A stretch of DNA of 64,000 nucleotides from Phycisphaerae bacterium. Lineage in GTDB: Bacteria > Planctomycetota > Phycisphaerae > UBA1845 > Fen-1342. The stretch lies in contig JAUIEC010000002.1 of assembly GCA_030428945.1 (NCBI GenBank), forward strand, positions 434,001 through 498,000. Direction: 5' to 3'. Position numbers and translations under genes: made by a program. How positions within the stretch are numbered: the stretch's first letter is position 1; every line of letters starts with the position of its first letter. This document shows positions 53,509 through 62,171 of this stretch, piece by piece. Under the pieces are notes generated by a model. The model worked only from the letters and a program-made list of their open reading frames with translations. It had not been told where the DNA came from and ran no database searches.

Positions 53509-53574
53509 TCAGGCGAACGAGAACAGGGCCGAGAACAGCGACAGCAGCAGCGTGATGAAGGCGGACAGGAACAT
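53509..53574 (-). CDS. Possible 21-residue hydrophobic peptide
   Basis: ATG at 53574 and TGA at 53509-53511, with GAGAGGG seven to eight bases before the ATG. The peptide MFLSAFITLLLSLFSALFSF ends with Ala and is long enough for one membrane helix. It is the only candidate gene upstream of the sense AGCAAGTG array at 53404-53435. In this window such arrays follow real genes, which is the main support. It could still be chance. Function unknown. Confidence 0.4.
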   Translation of the reverse strand: MFLSAFITLLLSLFSALFSFA

Positions 53575-53756
53575 CGCGAGACCCTCTCAGGTACGTACAG
53601 GCATCCCCGGCGCGTGCGCGCCCCGTGCGACTGCTATCGGCCAATTCCGCCAATCGCTTTGCAGAACGCCAGCGGAATTCCAACTGCATGCCCCATAACA
53701 TCTTAGCGGTTGTTCAAGAAAACGATGCGATGCTACTCAGCGGGCCCGGCCTGCCG

Positions 53757-53762
53757 TACACT
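53757..53762 (+). promoter_or_regulatory. -10-like TACACT before the S1/P1 nuclease gene
   Basis: TACACT, 26 bases before the ATG at 53789 and followed by CGGAGG Shine-Dalgarno. No strong -35. Confidence 0.3.
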
Positions 53763-53788
53763 CTGGGCTTCACGCGGAGGAATTCCCG

Positions 53789-54832
53789 ATGCATGTTCGC
53801 AAGTTGTTAAGTCTGGCCTGCGTGCTGCTGATCGCCTGGCCGGCCGGTGGCTGGGATGCCCACGGGCACCGGGTCATCACGCTGCTGGCCCTGGAGATGG
53901 CCGGCGACGACCTGCCGGCCTGGCTGCGGACCGAGTCGGTCCGGGCCCGCATCGCGACCCAGTCGAACGAGCCCGACCGCTGGAAGGGCTGGCAGACCGA
54001 CAGCCTGCACCACGTCAACAAGCCCGACCACTACCTCGACCTCGAACTGCTCGACGAGTACGGGCTGACCCTGGAGACGATGCCACGCCTGCGGCGCGAG
54101 TACCTGCGGGCGATGGTGATCTCCCGGCACCTGCACCCCGAGCAGGTCTCGCCCTACGACCCCAGCCGCGATTCGGCCCGGGTGCACGAGTGGCCGGGCT
54201 TCGCGCTGCACGCGATCGACGAGAACTACGCGAAGCTGCAGTCGACGTTCAATTCGATCCGGATTCTCGAGCAGGTCGACGATCCGCGCCGCGCTCATCA
54301 GCTTGAACAGCTTCGCAGCAACGCGATCTTTCACATGGGCGTGCTGTCGCACTTTGTCGGCGACCTCGCCCAGCCGCTGCACACCACCAAGCACTACGAC
54401 GGCTGGAAGGACAGCGACAACCCGCACGGCTACCGGACCGAGCGCGGCATTCATCGGACGATGGACGGGGCCCTGCGGACACAGAGCCTGACGGTCGAGA
54501 ACCTGCGGCCGTACCTGGTGCGGAACTGGAAGATCCGGCATCGTGATCCGTGGGAGGACCTGCAGCGCTACCTGCTGAAGTCCTTCAGCCGGATGGAGAC
54601 CGTCTACCAGTACGAGCGTGACGGGCAGATCAACAGCGACCTCGGCCGCGAACTGGTGATCGAGCGGGTGGTCGACGGAGCCGACATGCTGGCGGCGCTC
54701 TACAGCGGCGCCTGGCGCAGCGCGCGGCCCAGCGACGACCAGGTCGGCCTCTGGCTGCGCTACAACGACATGGATCCCGCGCCGCCGGCGGCCACGCAGC
54801 CGGCCGGGACGAACGGAGCCGCCCAGCCGTGA
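53789..54832 (+). CDS. Secreted S1/P1-type zinc nuclease or phospholipase C fold
   Basis: 347 residues with a signal peptide ending PAGG. The mature N-terminus GWDAHGHRVITLLALEM holds the Trp1 and His zinc ligands of the S1/P1 family. Further ligands: HHVNKPDHYLDLE and AIFHMGVLSHFVGDLAQPLH. The family includes single-strand nucleases and zinc phospholipases C; the three-zinc site fits either. A Pro/Ala/Thr-rich tail of about 25 residues ends the protein. The PcrA helicase gene overlaps its stop by four bases (GTGA), so the two are translationally coupled. Confidence 0.85.
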   Translation: MHVRKLLSLACVLLIAWPAGGWDAHGHRVITLLALEMAGDDLPAWLRTESVRARIATQSNEPDRWKGWQTDSLHHVNKPDHYLDLELLDEYGLTLETMPRLRREYLRAMVISRHLHPEQVSPYDPSRDSARVHEWPGFALHAIDENYAKLQSTFNSIRILEQVDDPRRAHQLEQLRSNAIFHMGVLSHFVGDLAQPLHTTKHYDGWKDSDNPHGYRTERGIHRTMDGALRTQSLTVENLRPYLVRNWKIRHRDPWEDLQRYLLKSFSRMETVYQYERDGQINSDLGRELVIERVVDGADMLAALYSGAWRSARPSDDQVGLWLRYNDMDPAPPAATQPAGTNGAAQP

Positions 54833-57111
54833 GTGAACGGATCCTGGCCGACCTGAACGAACCGCAGCGCGAGGCGGTCACGCACGTCGACGGTCCGCTG
54901 CTGGTGCTGGCCGGCCCGGGCAGTGGCAAGACGCGCGTGATCACGCGGCGGTGCGCCTACCTGGTGCAGAGCGGCATCCGGGCCGACAACATCCTGGCGA
55001 TCACCTTCACCAACAAGGCCGCCGGCGAGATGCGCAGGCGGATCGAAGAGCTTGGCGTCGGCCGGAACATGTGGATCTACACGTTTCACGCGCTCGGGGC
55101 CCGGCTGCTGCGCGAGTTCGGTCCGCTGGCGAAGGTGGCGCCCGGTTTCACGATCTTCGACGATTCCGATCAGAAGCGGGTCATCAAGGACGCGATGCTG
55201 CTGTGCGACGTCGACCCGAACACGATCAAGCCCGAGCAGGTGGCCGGCAAGATCAGCAAGGCCAAGGACCAGTTGCTTACGCCGGAGGAATACGAGGCGA
55301 CGGTTGACTTCGCGGACGACCAGCTTGTGGCCCGGCTGTACCTGGTCTACCAGCGACTGCTCGAACAGCAGAACGCGGTGGACTTCGACGACCTGCTGAT
55401 GCGGGTGGCGATCGTGCTGCGGGACCATCCGGCGTACACCGCCCGGCTGAACGAGCGGTTCCGCTACGTGCTGATCGACGAGTACCAGGACACCAACCAC
55501 GCGCAGTACCTGATCGCCCGCTGCCTGTCGCAGCATCACCGCAACGTCTGCGCGACCGGCGATCCCGACCAGAGCATCTACGGCTGGCGCGGCGCGAACA
55601 TCAGCAACATCCTCGACTTCGAGCAGGACTATCCCAACGCCCGCGTCGTGCGGCTGGAGCAGAACTACCGCTCGACCGGCAACGTGCTGAAGGTCGCCTC
55701 GGCCCTGATCCGCCACAACCAGAACCGCAAGCACAAGGACCTCTGGACCGAGAACGACGACGGCGGCCCGGTCGACGTCTGGAAGTTCGCCGAGGGACGC
55801 GACGAAGCCGAACGGATCGCCACCCGCATCGCGCAGCTTCACCGCGAGGGCCTCGAATACGCGCAGATCGCGATCTGCTACCGCGTCAACGCGATTTCAC
55901 GCGGGCTCGAAGAAGCCCTGCGGATGCGCGGAATTCCGTACCGCATCGCCCGCGGGCTGGAGTTCTACAACCGCAAAGAAATCAAGGACACGCTCGCCTA
56001 CCTGCACGTGCTGGCCAACCCGGCCGACTCGGTCGCGCTGCGGCGGATCATCAACACGCCCGGACGCGGCATCGGCAAGACCACCATCGACCGCGTGATG
56101 GCCACCGCCGAACAGGAAGGCATGGCCGCCATGGATGTCGTCCGCCAGGCCGCCCGCTTCCCGGTGCTCCGACGGGCGGCCGGCAAGTTGGCGGCGTTCG
56201 TCGATCTGATCGATCGGATGCAGCCGGCGGTGGACGGCCCGCTGTCGGAACTGGTCGAAACGGTCCTGGAACGCTCCGGCCTGGAAGCGATGTACAAGGA
56301 AGAGGACTTCGACGGCGAGGAGGACCGCCTGGCGAACCTGGCCGAACTCGTCTCGGCCGCCGCCCGCTACGAAGACGAGGAGCCCGACCCGTCTCTGCCG
56401 GACTTCCTGCAGCGGATCAGCCTGACCAGCGACCAGGACGCGATCGACGAGACGGCCGGGGCCGTGCTGCTGATGACGCTGCATGCCGCGAAGGGCCTGG
56501 AGTTCAACACGGTCTTCATCGCGGGGGTCGAGCAGGGCCTGCTGCCGCACGAACGGTCGCTGCGCCTGGCGACGGGGGGCGAGGTCGAGGAGGAGCGTCG
56601 CCTGTTCTTCGTCGGCATCACGCGGGCGATGCAGCGCCTGACGATTTCGCACTGCGACGAGCGGTTCCTGCGGGGTGTGATGACCGCCCGGATTCCCAGC
56701 GAGTTCCTCCGCGAACTGCCGACCGAGGTGCTCAACACCGAGGTCTTCGGCCACGCGATCAGCCGGGGCGGGCTGCGGCCGCGGGGTGGTGACTTCGATT
56801 TCGGGGATGACGACTTCGACCAGCGTCCGCCGCGGCGCGTCGGGCGCGAGCGGAGCAGTTGGCAGCGCTACGAGGAGCCGACGTTTTCGCCGGACGACCC
56901 GGCCGGGCAGTCGGACGAGCCGGTGGCTCCGCCGCCGCAGGAGTACGCCGACTGGCGGCCGGGGACGATCGTGCAGCACGAGGCGTTCGGGGTCGGGCGG
57001 ATCCTGTGGGTGCGGGGCAGTGCCGGCAACACGCGGGCGTCGATCCGTTTCGCGGGCGTGGGCGAGAAGACCTTCATCCTGGACATGGCGCCGATCACGC
57101 GGATCGGTTGA
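54829..57111 (+). CDS. pcrA: ATP-dependent DNA helicase PcrA/UvrD
   Basis: 760 residues from a GTG overlapping the previous TGA. UvrD/Rep helicase motifs: LNEPQREAVTH (Q-motif), VLAGPGSGKTRVITRR (I), ILAITFTNKAAGEMRRRIEE (Ia), VLIDEYQDTNHAQY (II), TGDPDQSIYGWRGANISNI (III), LEQNYRST (IV), LLMTLHAAKGLEFNTVFIAG (V) and EERRLFFVGITRAMQRL (VI). The C-terminal 60 residues (WRPGTIVQHEAFGVGRILWV) form the Tudor-like domain of PcrA. It unwinds DNA in repair and replication restart. Confidence 0.97.
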   Translation: MSERILADLNEPQREAVTHVDGPLLVLAGPGSGKTRVITRRCAYLVQSGIRADNILAITFTNKAAGEMRRRIEELGVGRNMWIYTFHALGARLLREFGPLAKVAPGFTIFDDSDQKRVIKDAMLLCDVDPNTIKPEQVAGKISKAKDQLLTPEEYEATVDFADDQLVARLYLVYQRLLEQQNAVDFDDLLMRVAIVLRDHPAYTARLNERFRYVLIDEYQDTNHAQYLIARCLSQHHRNVCATGDPDQSIYGWRGANISNILDFEQDYPNARVVRLEQNYRSTGNVLKVASALIRHNQNRKHKDLWTENDDGGPVDVWKFAEGRDEAERIATRIAQLHREGLEYAQIAICYRVNAISRGLEEALRMRGIPYRIARGLEFYNRKEIKDTLAYLHVLANPADSVALRRIINTPGRGIGKTTIDRVMATAEQEGMAAMDVVRQAARFPVLRRAAGKLAAFVDLIDRMQPAVDGPLSELVETVLERSGLEAMYKEEDFDGEEDRLANLAELVSAAARYEDEEPDPSLPDFLQRISLTSDQDAIDETAGAVLLMTLHAAKGLEFNTVFIAGVEQGLLPHERSLRLATGGEVEEERRLFFVGITRAMQRLTISHCDERFLRGVMTARIPSEFLRELPTEVLNTEVFGHAISRGGLRPRGGDFDFGDDDFDQRPPRRVGRERSSWQRYEEPTFSPDDPAGQSDEPVAPPPQEYADWRPGTIVQHEAFGVGRILWVRGSAGNTRASIRFAGVGEKTFILDMAPITRIG

Positions 57112-57487
57112 GGCGGAGGCGTTGCCCGTTGATGGGGCTGCCACGCGGTGCGGCATCGACGCCCGTGGCGTCCGGGTCGGACGCGAGCGCGGGCTGCCGC
57201 GTCGATGACGCACCCTACAACGCCGCATTCGTTGATGGGGTTGCCACGCGGTGCGGCATCGACGCCCGGGGCGTCCGGGTCGGATGCGAGCGTGGGCTGC
57301 CGCGTCGATGACGCACCCTACGACGCGACGCACCCCTGCAACGCGACGCACCCTGCAACGCGGATGCCAGGAGACAGACAGGGCGTCGACCCGCCGCAAC
57401 GAGCCGACACCCTGCCTGCTTACTTGCTCACCAGCTGACCTGCTTACTTGCTTACCTGCTTACGTGCTCACTTGCTGACTGTGCGTC
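57112..57487. repeat. Two tandem M1 modules plus AGCAAGTA array
   Basis: No gene in this gap between convergent pcrA and icd. M1 copies in reverse orientation lie at 57139-57218 and 57243-57321 and form a direct repeat of about 104 bases. A few ACGCACCCTG units trail (57329-57360). Reverse-complement AGCAAGTA-type units in sense to icd fill 57416-57480. Confidence 0.85.
57139..57321 (-). repeat. M1 palindromic modules, copies 5 and 6 (tandem)
   Basis: Both copies have GGTGCGGCATCGACGC and GCGTCGATGACGCACC arms. Their centres are nearly identical to each other and, in reverse complement, close to the centre of copy 1 (ACGC, CCGGGTCGGA), which points to recent duplication. Confidence 0.88.
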
Positions 57488-58747
57488 TCAGCCCATGTGC
57501 TTGATGATTTCGTCGCCGAACTCCGAGCACTTGACCTTCGTCGCGCCGTCCATCAGGCGTTCGAAGTCGTAGGTGACCGTCTTGGCGGCGATGGCGCCGT
57601 CGATGCCCTTCAGGATCAGGTCGGCCACCTTCTGCCAGCCGAGGTGCTCGAACATCATCACGCCGGAGAGGATCACGCTGGACGGGTTGACCACGTCCTT
57701 GTCGGCGTACTTCGGGGCCGTGCCGTGGGTCGCCTCGAAGATCGCGTGGCCGGACTCGTAGTTGATGTTGCCGCCCGGGGCGATGCCGATGCCGCCGACC
57801 TGTGCGGCCAGGGCGTCGGAAAGGTAGTCGCCGTTCAGGTTCATCGTCGCGACGACTTCGAAATCGGTCGGTCGCGTCAGGACCTGCTGCAGCGTGATGT
57901 CGGCGATCGTGTCCTTGATCGTGATCGTCTCGCCGGTGTTGGGGTTCTTCATCGTCTGCCACGGTCCGCCGTCGAGGTCCACCGCGCCGAACTCCCGCCG
58001 CGCCAGGCCGTAGCCCCAGTCGGCGAACGCGCCCTCGGTGAACTTCATGATGTTGCCCTTGTGCACCAGCGTGACGCTCTTGCGGTTGTGGCTGATCGCG
58101 TAGCGGATCGCGGCCCGCACGAGGCGCTCGGTCCCTTCCTGGCTGACCGGCTTGATGCCGATGCCGGCCGTTTCCGGGAAGCGGATCTTCTGGAAACGGT
58201 CCGGGAACTGCTCGGCCAGCAGTTGCTTGAAACGCCGGCACTCCTCGCTGCCGTGCTCGAACTCGATGCCCGCGTAGATGTCCTCGGTGTTCTCGCGAAA
58301 GATCACCATGTCGCACTTCTCGGGATGGCGGACCGGGCTTGGCACGCCCTGGAACCAGCGGACCGGCCGCAGGCAGGTGTACAGGTCAAGCTGCTGCCGC
58401 AGGGCGACGTTCAGCGAGCGGAAGCCGCCGCCGACCGGCGTGGTCAGCGGGCCCTTGATACCGACCAGGAACTCGCGGAAGGCCTCGACGGTTTCGTCCG
58501 GCAGCCAGTTGTCGAACTTGTCCTTGGCCGCCTCGCCGGCATAGACCTCCATCCAGGCGACGGCCTTGTCGCCGCCGAAGGCCTTCCGGACGGCCGCATC
58601 GAAGACGTTCTGCGAGGCCCGCCAGATGTCCCGCCCGGTGCCGTCGCCACGGATGAACGGAATGATCGGACGGTTGCCGACGTTGAGCTGGTCGCCGGAA
58701 AGAGAGATCTTGTCGCCGTCGGGAACGCTGGTGGTCGTGTAAGCCAT
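57488..58747 (-). CDS. icd: Isocitrate dehydrogenase, NADP-type
   Basis: 419 residues, the size of the E. coli enzyme (416). [20 protein letters not shown] opens the fold. The substrate and phosphorylation segment is [20 protein letters not shown], with the regulatory Ser equivalent to E. coli Ser113. [56 protein letters not shown] and [20 protein letters not shown] follow. The last, with the Lys/Tyr cofactor region nearby, fits NADP. It converts isocitrate to 2-oxoglutarate in the TCA cycle. A GGAG is upstream of the ATG. It is divergent from rpoN. Confidence 0.97.
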   Translation of the reverse strand: MAYTTTSVPDGDKISLSGDQLNVGNRPIIPFIRGDGTGRDIWRASQNVFDAAVRKAFGGDKAVAWMEVYAGEAAKDKFDNWLPDETVEAFREFLVGIKGPLTTPVGGGFRSLNVALRQQLDLYTCLRPVRWFQGVPSPVRHPEKCDMVIFRENTEDIYAGIEFEHGSEECRRFKQLLAEQFPDRFQKIRFPETAGIGIKPVSQEGTERLVRAAIRYAISHNRKSVTLVHKGNIMKFTEGAFADWGYGLARREFGAVDLDGGPWQTMKNPNTGETITIKDTIADITLQQVLTRPTDFEVVATMNLNGDYLSDALAAQVGGIGIAPGGNINYESGHAIFEATHGTAPKYADKDVVNPSSVILSGVMMFEHLGWQKVADLILKGIDGAIAAKTVTYDFERLMDGATKVKCSEFGDEIIKHMG

Positions 58748-58931
58748 CGCTTGAACTCCGCAATCAAAATTGCCTGTCGGTCGGTCTGCTTTGCGCGTTG
58801 GGCGCCGGATTCGCCGGTTGCGGTCGCCCGCGGGCCGGCGTGAAGCCGATCAGACTGGCAGCGTAGCGGTCGCCCTCGGGGGCCGCCAGTGCCCCCGGCC
58901 AAACGCCGTCCTGACCCGCGGCGGAATGCTT

Positions 58932-58960
58932 TTGACTTGGATCGGGGCCCGACGTATCGT
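58932..58960 (+). promoter_or_regulatory. Sigma-70-like promoter for rpoN
   Basis: TTGACT (58932-58937), a 17-base spacer, TATCGT (58955-58960). The -35 is near-perfect. The leader to the ATG at 59082 is about 115 bases. Confidence 0.55.
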
Positions 58961-58966
58961 GAATGT

Positions 58967-58989
58967 AAAGCGGGAAGGCAACCCGCTTT
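58967..58989 (+). promoter_or_regulatory. Hairpin at the 5' end of the rpoN leader
   Basis: AAAGCGGG (58967-58974), AAGGCAA loop, CCCGCTTT (58982-58989): a perfect 8-base stem starting where the predicted transcript starts. It could stabilise the mRNA or bind a regulator. Confidence 0.45.
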
Positions 58990-59081
58990 GCGGCGAATCG
59001 CCCCGACTTGGCACTATGATCCTCTGGTTGGCGAGACGCCCCCGGCCACGGGCCGGACTGGCGTGGAGTGCAGGAACCGGA

Positions 59082-60569
59082 ATGTCGCAGATCCTCTCAC
59101 AAGTCCCGAAGCACCTGCTCCAGCAGCAGCAGCGCCTGACGCCGCAGTTGATCCAGGCGATGGACATCCTGCAGCTCAACGCGATGGCGCTCGAGGGACG
59201 CATCAGCCAGGAACTCGACGCCAACCCCGCCCTGGAAACCGCGGCCGGCGAGGACGAGCGCCTCGAAGCCCGGCCCCAGAGCGAACGCGAGCCGGCCGGC
59301 GACGAACGCCCCGAACAGATGATGGACCTCAAGGAGAACGGCGAGGAGGACTTCGCCCGCCTGGAGAACCTGGTCCGCGAATACGACTGGATCGACGACG
59401 AGTCCGCCTATCGCGGCACGCGTTCACAGGCCCGGGCCAGCGAAGAGGCCGACATGAAGATGGACGCGATGGCGAATACCGCCTCGCGGCCCGTCTCGCT
59501 GCAGGAATTCCTGCTGGAACAGTGGAGCCTGGTCGACCTGGATCCCGAGGCCCGTCGGCTGGGCGTGGCGATCATCGGCCAGATCGCCGACACCGGCCGG
59601 CTGGAAGCGACCCTCGAGGACATCGGCGCGAGCCTGCAGCCGCAGCCGACGATCTGCCAGTTGCAGGATGCCCTCGCCCGCGTGCAGCAGCTTGATCCGC
59701 CCGGCGTGGGTGGCCGCGACATCAAGGAGACGCTGCTGCTGCAGCTCGAGTTCCTGCCGGGCGAGACCGAGATCGAGCGCCAGATCATCGAGCACCATCT
59801 GGAAGACCTGCAGAAGAACCGCCTGCCGAAGATCGCCAAGGCACTCGACGTCGAGATCGACGAGGTCAAGGACGCGCTCGAGACGATCCGCCGCCTGCGG
59901 CTGCACCCGGGACACGGCGTGGTCGAGTACAACGCCCCGCGGGTCGTGCCCGACCTGATCGTCGAGTACAACGAGGACGAGGACCGTTACGAGGTGCGCC
60001 TGGCGCGCGGCAACCAGCGTGAACTGCGGATCTCGCCGGAGTTCCGCCGGGCCCTCGAAGCCAGCCGCGACGACAAGGCCGCCCGCGACTTCATCAAGAA
60101 GAAGATCGAGGCGGCGGCCGCGATCATCGACGCGATCCGCTACCGCAAGGACCGGCTGCTGGAAGTCGGCAAGGCGGTGGTCGAAGCGCAGCGCGACTTC
60201 CTCGACCAGGGCGAGCAGCACATGCACATCCTGCGGATGAGCGAACTGGCCCAGCGATTCGAGTGCGACCCGTCGACGATCAGCCGCACGGTCGACGAGA
60301 AGTGGATCCAGACCCCGCGCGGGATCTACCCGCTCCGCCGCTTCTTCACCGGCGGCACCGAGGGCGGCAACGGCGAAGCGCTCGGTTGGGACAGCATCAA
60401 GGCCAAGACGCGCGAGATCATCGAGAACGAAGACAAGGCCGCCCCGCTCAGCGACGACGAGATCGCGGCCAAGCTCAGCGAACAGGGCATCGAGATCAAG
60501 CGCCGCACCGTCGCCAAGTACCGCAGCCAACTCGGCATCCCCACCGCCAGACAGCGCCGCCAGTACTGA
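59082..60569 (+). CDS. rpoN: RNA polymerase sigma-54 factor
   Basis: 495 residues from the ATG at 59082, with CAGGA upstream; the frame is open much earlier but is shadow there. Region I is the Gln/Leu-rich LLQQQQRLTPQLIQAMDILQ. Region II is acidic. Region III has the core-binding part (QLDPPGVGGRDIKETLLLQL) and the helix-turn-helix RFECDPSTISRTVDEKWI. The RpoN box is RRTVAKYRSQLGIP at the C-terminus. Sigma-54 needs enhancer-binding ATPases and usually controls nitrogen, motility or stress genes. It stands alone here, divergent from icd, and ends next to an array. Confidence 0.97.
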   Translation: MSQILSQVPKHLLQQQQRLTPQLIQAMDILQLNAMALEGRISQELDANPALETAAGEDERLEARPQSEREPAGDERPEQMMDLKENGEEDFARLENLVREYDWIDDESAYRGTRSQARASEEADMKMDAMANTASRPVSLQEFLLEQWSLVDLDPEARRLGVAIIGQIADTGRLEATLEDIGASLQPQPTICQLQDALARVQQLDPPGVGGRDIKETLLLQLEFLPGETEIERQIIEHHLEDLQKNRLPKIAKALDVEIDEVKDALETIRRLRLHPGHGVVEYNAPRVVPDLIVEYNEDEDRYEVRLARGNQRELRISPEFRRALEASRDDKAARDFIKKKIEAAAAIIDAIRYRKDRLLEVGKAVVEAQRDFLDQGEQHMHILRMSELAQRFECDPSTISRTVDEKWIQTPRGIYPLRRFFTGGTEGGNGEALGWDSIKAKTREIIENEDKAAPLSDDEIAAKLSEQGIEIKRRTVAKYRSQLGIPTARQRRQY

Positions 60570-60740
60570 TACAGTCAGCAAGTAAGCAAGTAAGCAAGTC
60601 AGCATGTGGGCGGTGGCAGGCCGAATCGACGCCTGAGCATCAACCCGCGCAGAGAAGACACTGCGAAGATCGCAGTGGCCACGCCCACGCACTGACGTGT
60701 GCACTTGCTGACCTGGCCACCTGCTTACTTGCTCACTTGC
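60570..60740. repeat. Opposed AGCAAGTA arrays around an M2 module
   Basis: Sense AGCAAGTA/AGCAAGTC units follow rpoN (60576-60606). M2 (60654-60682) has the short AGA loop. Reverse-complement units (60700-60752) are in sense to the GH16 gene and supply its last codons. No gene. Confidence 0.85.
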
Positions 60741-62171
60741 TCACTTGCTCACCGCGTCGTAGACGCGCACGTAGTCGATCGTCATGCGCTGCGGGAAGAT
60801 GCTGTCGTCGACGCCCCGGACCGCGCCCCAGGCGCCGCCGACGGCGATGTTCAGCTTCAGCGTGTGCGGGTTGTCGAACGGCCACGCGTCATCGCCGCTG
60901 CCTTCGTTGGCGAACGTCATGTACTTGGTCCGGTCGATGAAGAAGTCGATCCGGTCCGGGTACCACTCGATCGCGTAGACGTGGAAGGTCTCCCACGGGG
61001 CCGGCAGTTCCAGCCGCGAGGTCTGCTGCGTGTTGATCACGTGGTTGTATTTCTTCGTGTGCACGCTGGCGTGGATGGCGTGCGGGTCGTAGCCGACGTT
61101 CTCCATGATGTCGATCTCGCCGCACTGCGGCCAGCCCGTTTCGCGGATGCGGTCCGCCAGCATCCAGATCGCCGGCCACATCCCGCGCCCGGTCGGCACC
61201 TTCGCCCGCACCTCGATCCGACCGTAGGTCCAGCTTGTCCTCGGCGACATGCTGGTCGAGGTGTAGTCGGCCGTCCGGCCGTCGCGGGTCTTCGACGGTT
61301 CGCGGCGGGCCTCCAGCACCAGGTGGCCATCCTCGACGAAGGCGTTGGCACCCTTCGTGTAGTGCTGCAGTTCGTTGTTGCGGATCTTGTAGCCGAGTTC
61401 GTACCGCCATTTCTCGGGGTCGGGCGGGCCGTCGGTCTCGAATTCATCCGACCAGACCAGTTTCCACTTCCCGCGGAATTGCTCCTCGCCGCCGAGGGCA
61501 TCGACCAGGTCGGACTCGTCGGCCGGGGCCAGTGCGGCGGTCGCGCCGGGCGCTTTCGATTTCGTCCGCCGGGCCTCGTGTTCCCGCCGGTCGCGGGCAT
61601 CGATCACGCCGTCGTGGTTGACGTCCAGCGGGTCGTAGCGGCAGAAGCGGATGCGGTCGACGTTGTAGGTCGTCTCGCCGGACAGATGCACGAAGCGCAT
61701 CCGCAGCGGGCCCTTCGGCAGCGTGGCCGAGGTGCCGGCAAGCTGCCAGGTCGTCCAGCCACCCGTGGCCGGCACGCTGATCTTCGCTGACGTGATCGGC
61801 CGGCCGTCGAGGGTCGAGAACTCGAGGTTGAAGTGCCCGCCGGGCTTCTCGGCCGCGACCCGGGCATCGATGCGATAGGCGGCGTGGTCGGCGACGTTGA
61901 GCGTGTAGCTGGCCCACTCGTCGGGGGCGAGCCAGCCGAGGTAGATGTCACCGCCGTCGCGTCCGAAGTCGACGCCTTCGTCCGTGCGGGCCTCCTTCGA
62001 GGGGTTGCCGGGATCGCTGTCGTGATAGGCGACCCCTTGGCCGCCCTGGTCGAACCAGTGCATCTGCAGCGTGCCGGGGATGGTGACGGGGTGGTCAAAG
62101 AAGGGCCTGGGCCCGGCGTTCGCCTGCATCAGGCAACCGGCCGCCAGCAGCACCGCGAGTCGAGCGTACAT
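60741..62171 (-). CDS. Secreted CBM-like plus GH16 glucanase
   Basis: 476 residues from the ATG at 62171; GGAGG lies nine bases upstream. The signal peptide ends MQANA. Residues about 20-195 look like a CBM6-type carbohydrate-binding domain (EGVDFGRDGGDIYLGWLAPD, VPATGGWTTWQLAGTSATLP). A linker has an EF-hand-like loop (DVNHDGVIDARD). Residues about 235-476 are a GH16 catalytic domain with the nucleophile/acid motif CGEIDIMENVGYDPHAIHAS (ExDxxE). It probably cuts beta-1,3/1,4-glucans such as laminarin or lichenan. The last residues Val-Ser-Lys and the TGA (GTGAGCAAGTGA) are array-derived. Confidence 0.92.
   Translation of the reverse strand: MYARLAVLLAAGCLMQANAGPRPFFDHPVTIPGTLQMHWFDQGGQGVAYHDSDPGNPSKEARTDEGVDFGRDGGDIYLGWLAPDEWASYTLNVADHAAYRIDARVAAEKPGGHFNLEFSTLDGRPITSAKISVPATGGWTTWQLAGTSATLPKGPLRMRFVHLSGETTYNVDRIRFCRYDPLDVNHDGVIDARDRREHEARRTKSKAPGATAALAPADESDLVDALGGEEQFRGKWKLVWSDEFETDGPPDPEKWRYELGYKIRNNELQHYTKGANAFVEDGHLVLEARREPSKTRDGRTADYTSTSMSPRTSWTYGRIEVRAKVPTGRGMWPAIWMLADRIRETGWPQCGEIDIMENVGYDPHAIHASVHTKKYNHVINTQQTSRLELPAPWETFHVYAIEWYPDRIDFFIDRTKYMTFANEGSGDDAWPFDNPHTLKLNIAVGGAWGAVRGVDDSIFPQRMTIDYVRVYDAVSK

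Larger units (their letters stand above)
53312..53788. repeat. Gap with small-peptide gene and array block
   Basis: 53330-53400 has GGGAGCAA/GGGAGCGG units (antisense on the minus strand). 53404-53435 holds CTTGCTCA/CTTGCTTA units, that is, AGCAAGTG units in sense to minus-strand transcription, preceded by a TTTTTT run (53437-53442). This suggests a minus-strand transcript arriving from upstream, and a 21-codon ORF (53509-53574) fits that. 53575-53756 shows nothing else. Confidence 0.7.

Noticed and set aside
57139..57321. Insertion sequence
   Set aside because: M1 copies are short palindromes with no transposase ORF and no visible target duplication; REP/MITE-like is a better label.
58991..59030. 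Sigma-54 promoter (TGGCAC) before rpoN
   Set aside because: TTGGCAC is present but the second element TTGC is absent at the right distance; the sigma-70-like promoter upstream is a better fit.
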